Source of the DNA: Deltaproteobacteria bacterium
GTDB taxonomy: Bacteria > Desulfobacterota > Binatia > UBA9968
DNA: 6,386 nt
Assembly: GCA_005879435.1 (NCBI GenBank)
Contig: VBKX01000627.1
Span: forward strand, 1-6,386
Direction of reading: 5' to 3'
Shown here: in pieces, positions 5,243-6,386 of the stretch
How positions within the stretch are numbered: the stretch's first letter is position 1
Layout: the number at the start of each line of letters is the position of its first letter
Position numbers and translations under genes: made by a program
The notes under the pieces: generated by a model
The model's database searches: none
What the model was told of the DNA's origin: nothing
What the model saw: the letters and a program-made list of their open reading frames with translations, nothing else

Positions 5243-6301
5243 ATGGACAGCGTCCAAGTTTTGGTGATCCCGCAGGTGTCGGACCAGGTACTGGACCGAA
5301 TTGCCAGCATCGACCCACGGATAAAAGTCGTCGATGCCAGGGGATGGTTTGATGTCGAGCTGCGCGCTACTTGGCCGCAATGGACCATTGATCGGTATCT
5401 CGGTAATCGGAAGTATCCTCCGACAAGTCTCGATCAGCGCAACCATGCGCTGGCTTGCGCCGAAGTCGTGCTTATCGGCTGGCCGCCGGTGAAAGATATA
5501 CGCGCTCGCGCGCCACTTTTGAAATGGGTGCATGAGACTCCCGCGGGAGCGAGCAATTTTCTCGATACCGATCTCTGGCGCTCGGATGTTATCGTGACCA
5601 CTTCACGAGGGCTTACGAACAGGCGCCCCATGGCCGAGTACGTGTTGACAATCTTTCTGCACTTCTCTCGCGGCCTGCACTTGAGCTACCGCGATCAACG
5701 GCGCCACAGTTTCGATCATCAAACTTACGATCCGGTAATCATTCGCGACAAGACGGTGTGCGTTGTCGGCGCGGGCGGCATCGGCCAGGAAGTAGCGAAG
5801 CTCTGCGCGGCGGCCGGGATGCGCGTCGTCGGCACTCGCCGGAACATCGCGCCGGGTGCCTCGCCCGCTACCGGCTTCGCGCGCTTGGAATCCGCAGACG
5901 CACTGCATCAACTCCTAGCCGAGAGTGAATTCGTTGCCGTTTGCTGTCCGTGGACAGAGGAAACGACTCACCTGATCGGCCGAAAGGCTTTTGTGGCGAT
6001 GAAGCCGGGAACTGTTTTAGTCAATATCTCGCGCGGCGAGATCATCGACGAGACGGCTCTGTGTGATGCTCTGGCCGAGGGCAAGCTTCGTGGCGTCGGC
6101 TTGGATGTCTACGACGGAGAATTCGAACGCCCACCTGATGAGCGGCTGTGGGACGACGAACGCGTCGTTATCACGCCGCATGTTTCGGCGATGGCGGATG
6201 TCTCCGAGCATCAGGGCGTGAAATTATTCTGCGACAACTTGACGCGTTACCTGGAAGGCCAACCGCTGGAAAACGTCATCGACTGGCAACGCGGATATTG
6301 A
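5243..6301 (+). CDS. D-2-hydroxyacid dehydrogenase (hydroxypyruvate/glyoxylate-reductase-like)
   Basis: Encodes 352 residues, complete. The C-terminal half is a clear D-isomer-specific 2-hydroxyacid dehydrogenase: nucleotide-binding loop GAGGIGQE (176-183), catalytic Arg in NISRGEIID (R264), catalytic Glu in GLDVYDGE (E293) and catalytic His in TPHVSAM (H313). The 29-residue step between Arg and Glu matches known family enzymes. The enzymes interconvert 2-oxoacids and D-2-hydroxyacids with NAD(P)H in the cytoplasm. At the end of the second Rossmann strand the sequence is VVGTRRN (195-201), with no acidic residue. Such Arg-rich turns usually go with NADPH, so glyoxylate, hydroxypyruvate or a related 2-oxoacid reduction is a fair guess. 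Substrate residues in the N-terminal part (LIGWPP at 77-82, ETPAGASNF at 98-106) do not single out one substrate. ATG 5243 has no obvious Shine-Dalgarno site. The gene stands alone after a 236-base spacer. Confidence 0.9.
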   Translation: MDSVQVLVIPQVSDQVLDRIASIDPRIKVVDARGWFDVELRATWPQWTIDRYLGNRKYPPTSLDQRNHALACAEVVLIGWPPVKDIRARAPLLKWVHETPAGASNFLDTDLWRSDVIVTTSRGLTNRRPMAEYVLTIFLHFSRGLHLSYRDQRRHSFDHQTYDPVIIRDKTVCVVGAGGIGQEVAKLCAAAGMRVVGTRRNIAPGASPATGFARLESADALHQLLAESEFVAVCCPWTEETTHLIGRKAFVAMKPGTVLVNISRGEIIDETALCDALAEGKLRGVGLDVYDGEFERPPDERLWDDERVVITPHVSAMADVSEHQGVKLFCDNLTRYLEGQPLENVIDWQRGY

Positions 6302-6329
6302 CGTGCAAGACCCCTCGATCCCGAAACGT

Positions 6330-6359
6330 TCGTCACGACGAGATGGTACATCGTCACGA
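6330..6359. repeat. Two copies of the dyad TCGTCACGA 21 bp apart (possible operators)
   Basis: TCGTCACGA occurs at 6330-6338 and again at 6351-6359. Each copy is itself a perfect dyad (TCGT-C-ACGA), and the second extends to ATCGTCACGAT. The 21-bp step is two helical turns, so bound proteins would lie on the same face of the DNA. A further partial match, ATCGTGA, follows near 6377. The site is downstream of the dehydrogenase and could serve a gene beyond the window edge. Protein binding is inferred only from geometry. Confidence 0.4.
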
Positions 6360-6386
6360 TACCGACTCCTTATTTATCGTGAATTC

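Noticed and set aside
6381..6386. Window ends exactly in an EcoRI site (GAATTC), suggesting a cloned insert end
   Set aside because: The left end carries no such site, so this is more likely chance; it cannot be decided from the window.
1..6386. CRISPR array, tRNA, rRNA, insertion sequence or phage genes
   Set aside because: No regularly spaced repeats, cloverleaf-type sequence, transposase or phage-like motifs were seen on either strand.

Overview
The window comes from a bacterial chromosome. It carries seven protein genes, all on the + strand, plus one broken gene tail. The many NMT1-type periplasmic binding proteins next to a VOC protein, a CarD-type regulator and common dispersed-repeat fragments suggest an uncultured soil or aquatic Gram-negative bacterium. 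A deltaproteobacterial, Binatota-like or Rokubacteria-like lineage fits, but this placement is inferred from gene-content style and not from a marker gene.

Layout. Positions 2-1467: the 3' end of a VOC (glyoxalase/dioxygenase superfamily) gene overlaps the start of an exported ABC-type solute-binding protein in a TGATG junction, so the two are very likely co-transcribed. Positions 1608-2597: a second, diverged solute-binding protein with a strong Shine-Dalgarno site. Positions 2598-2741: directly after its stop, an open stretch of 47 codons encodes the C-terminal tail of a third solute-binding protein. It resembles the first gene more than the second and is read as the relic of a lost tandem copy. 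Positions 2742-3192: an apparent non-coding spacer with lower G+C.

Positions 3193-3711: a CarD/CdnL-like RNA-polymerase-binding regulator. It is followed by a dispersed-repeat fragment of the 'ALSEVEG' type and a possible terminator. Positions 3982-4233: a small unrecognised protein with a CxxC...H...C pattern, preceded by a perfect 6-bp hairpin. Positions 4491-5006: an RlpA-like lipoprotein consisting of a signal, a linker and a double-psi beta-barrel domain only. It is followed by two palindromic structures, one of them a possible terminator. Positions 5243-6301: a complete D-2-hydroxyacid dehydrogenase. Downstream of it, two copies of a 9-bp dyad lie exactly 21 bp apart, which may be operators for a gene beyond the window.

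How the genes work together. Only the VOC gene and first solute-binding gene (probably also the second) look like one functional unit, for uptake and processing of an unknown small organic compound. No permease or ATPase is present here. The CarD-like, zinc-ribbon-like, RlpA-like and dehydrogenase genes are separated by 200-450 bp spacers and look like independent units. I see no convincing multi-gene novel system. The best leads are the relic paralogue tail, the Cys-rich small protein with its leader hairpin, and the paired dyads at the 3' end.
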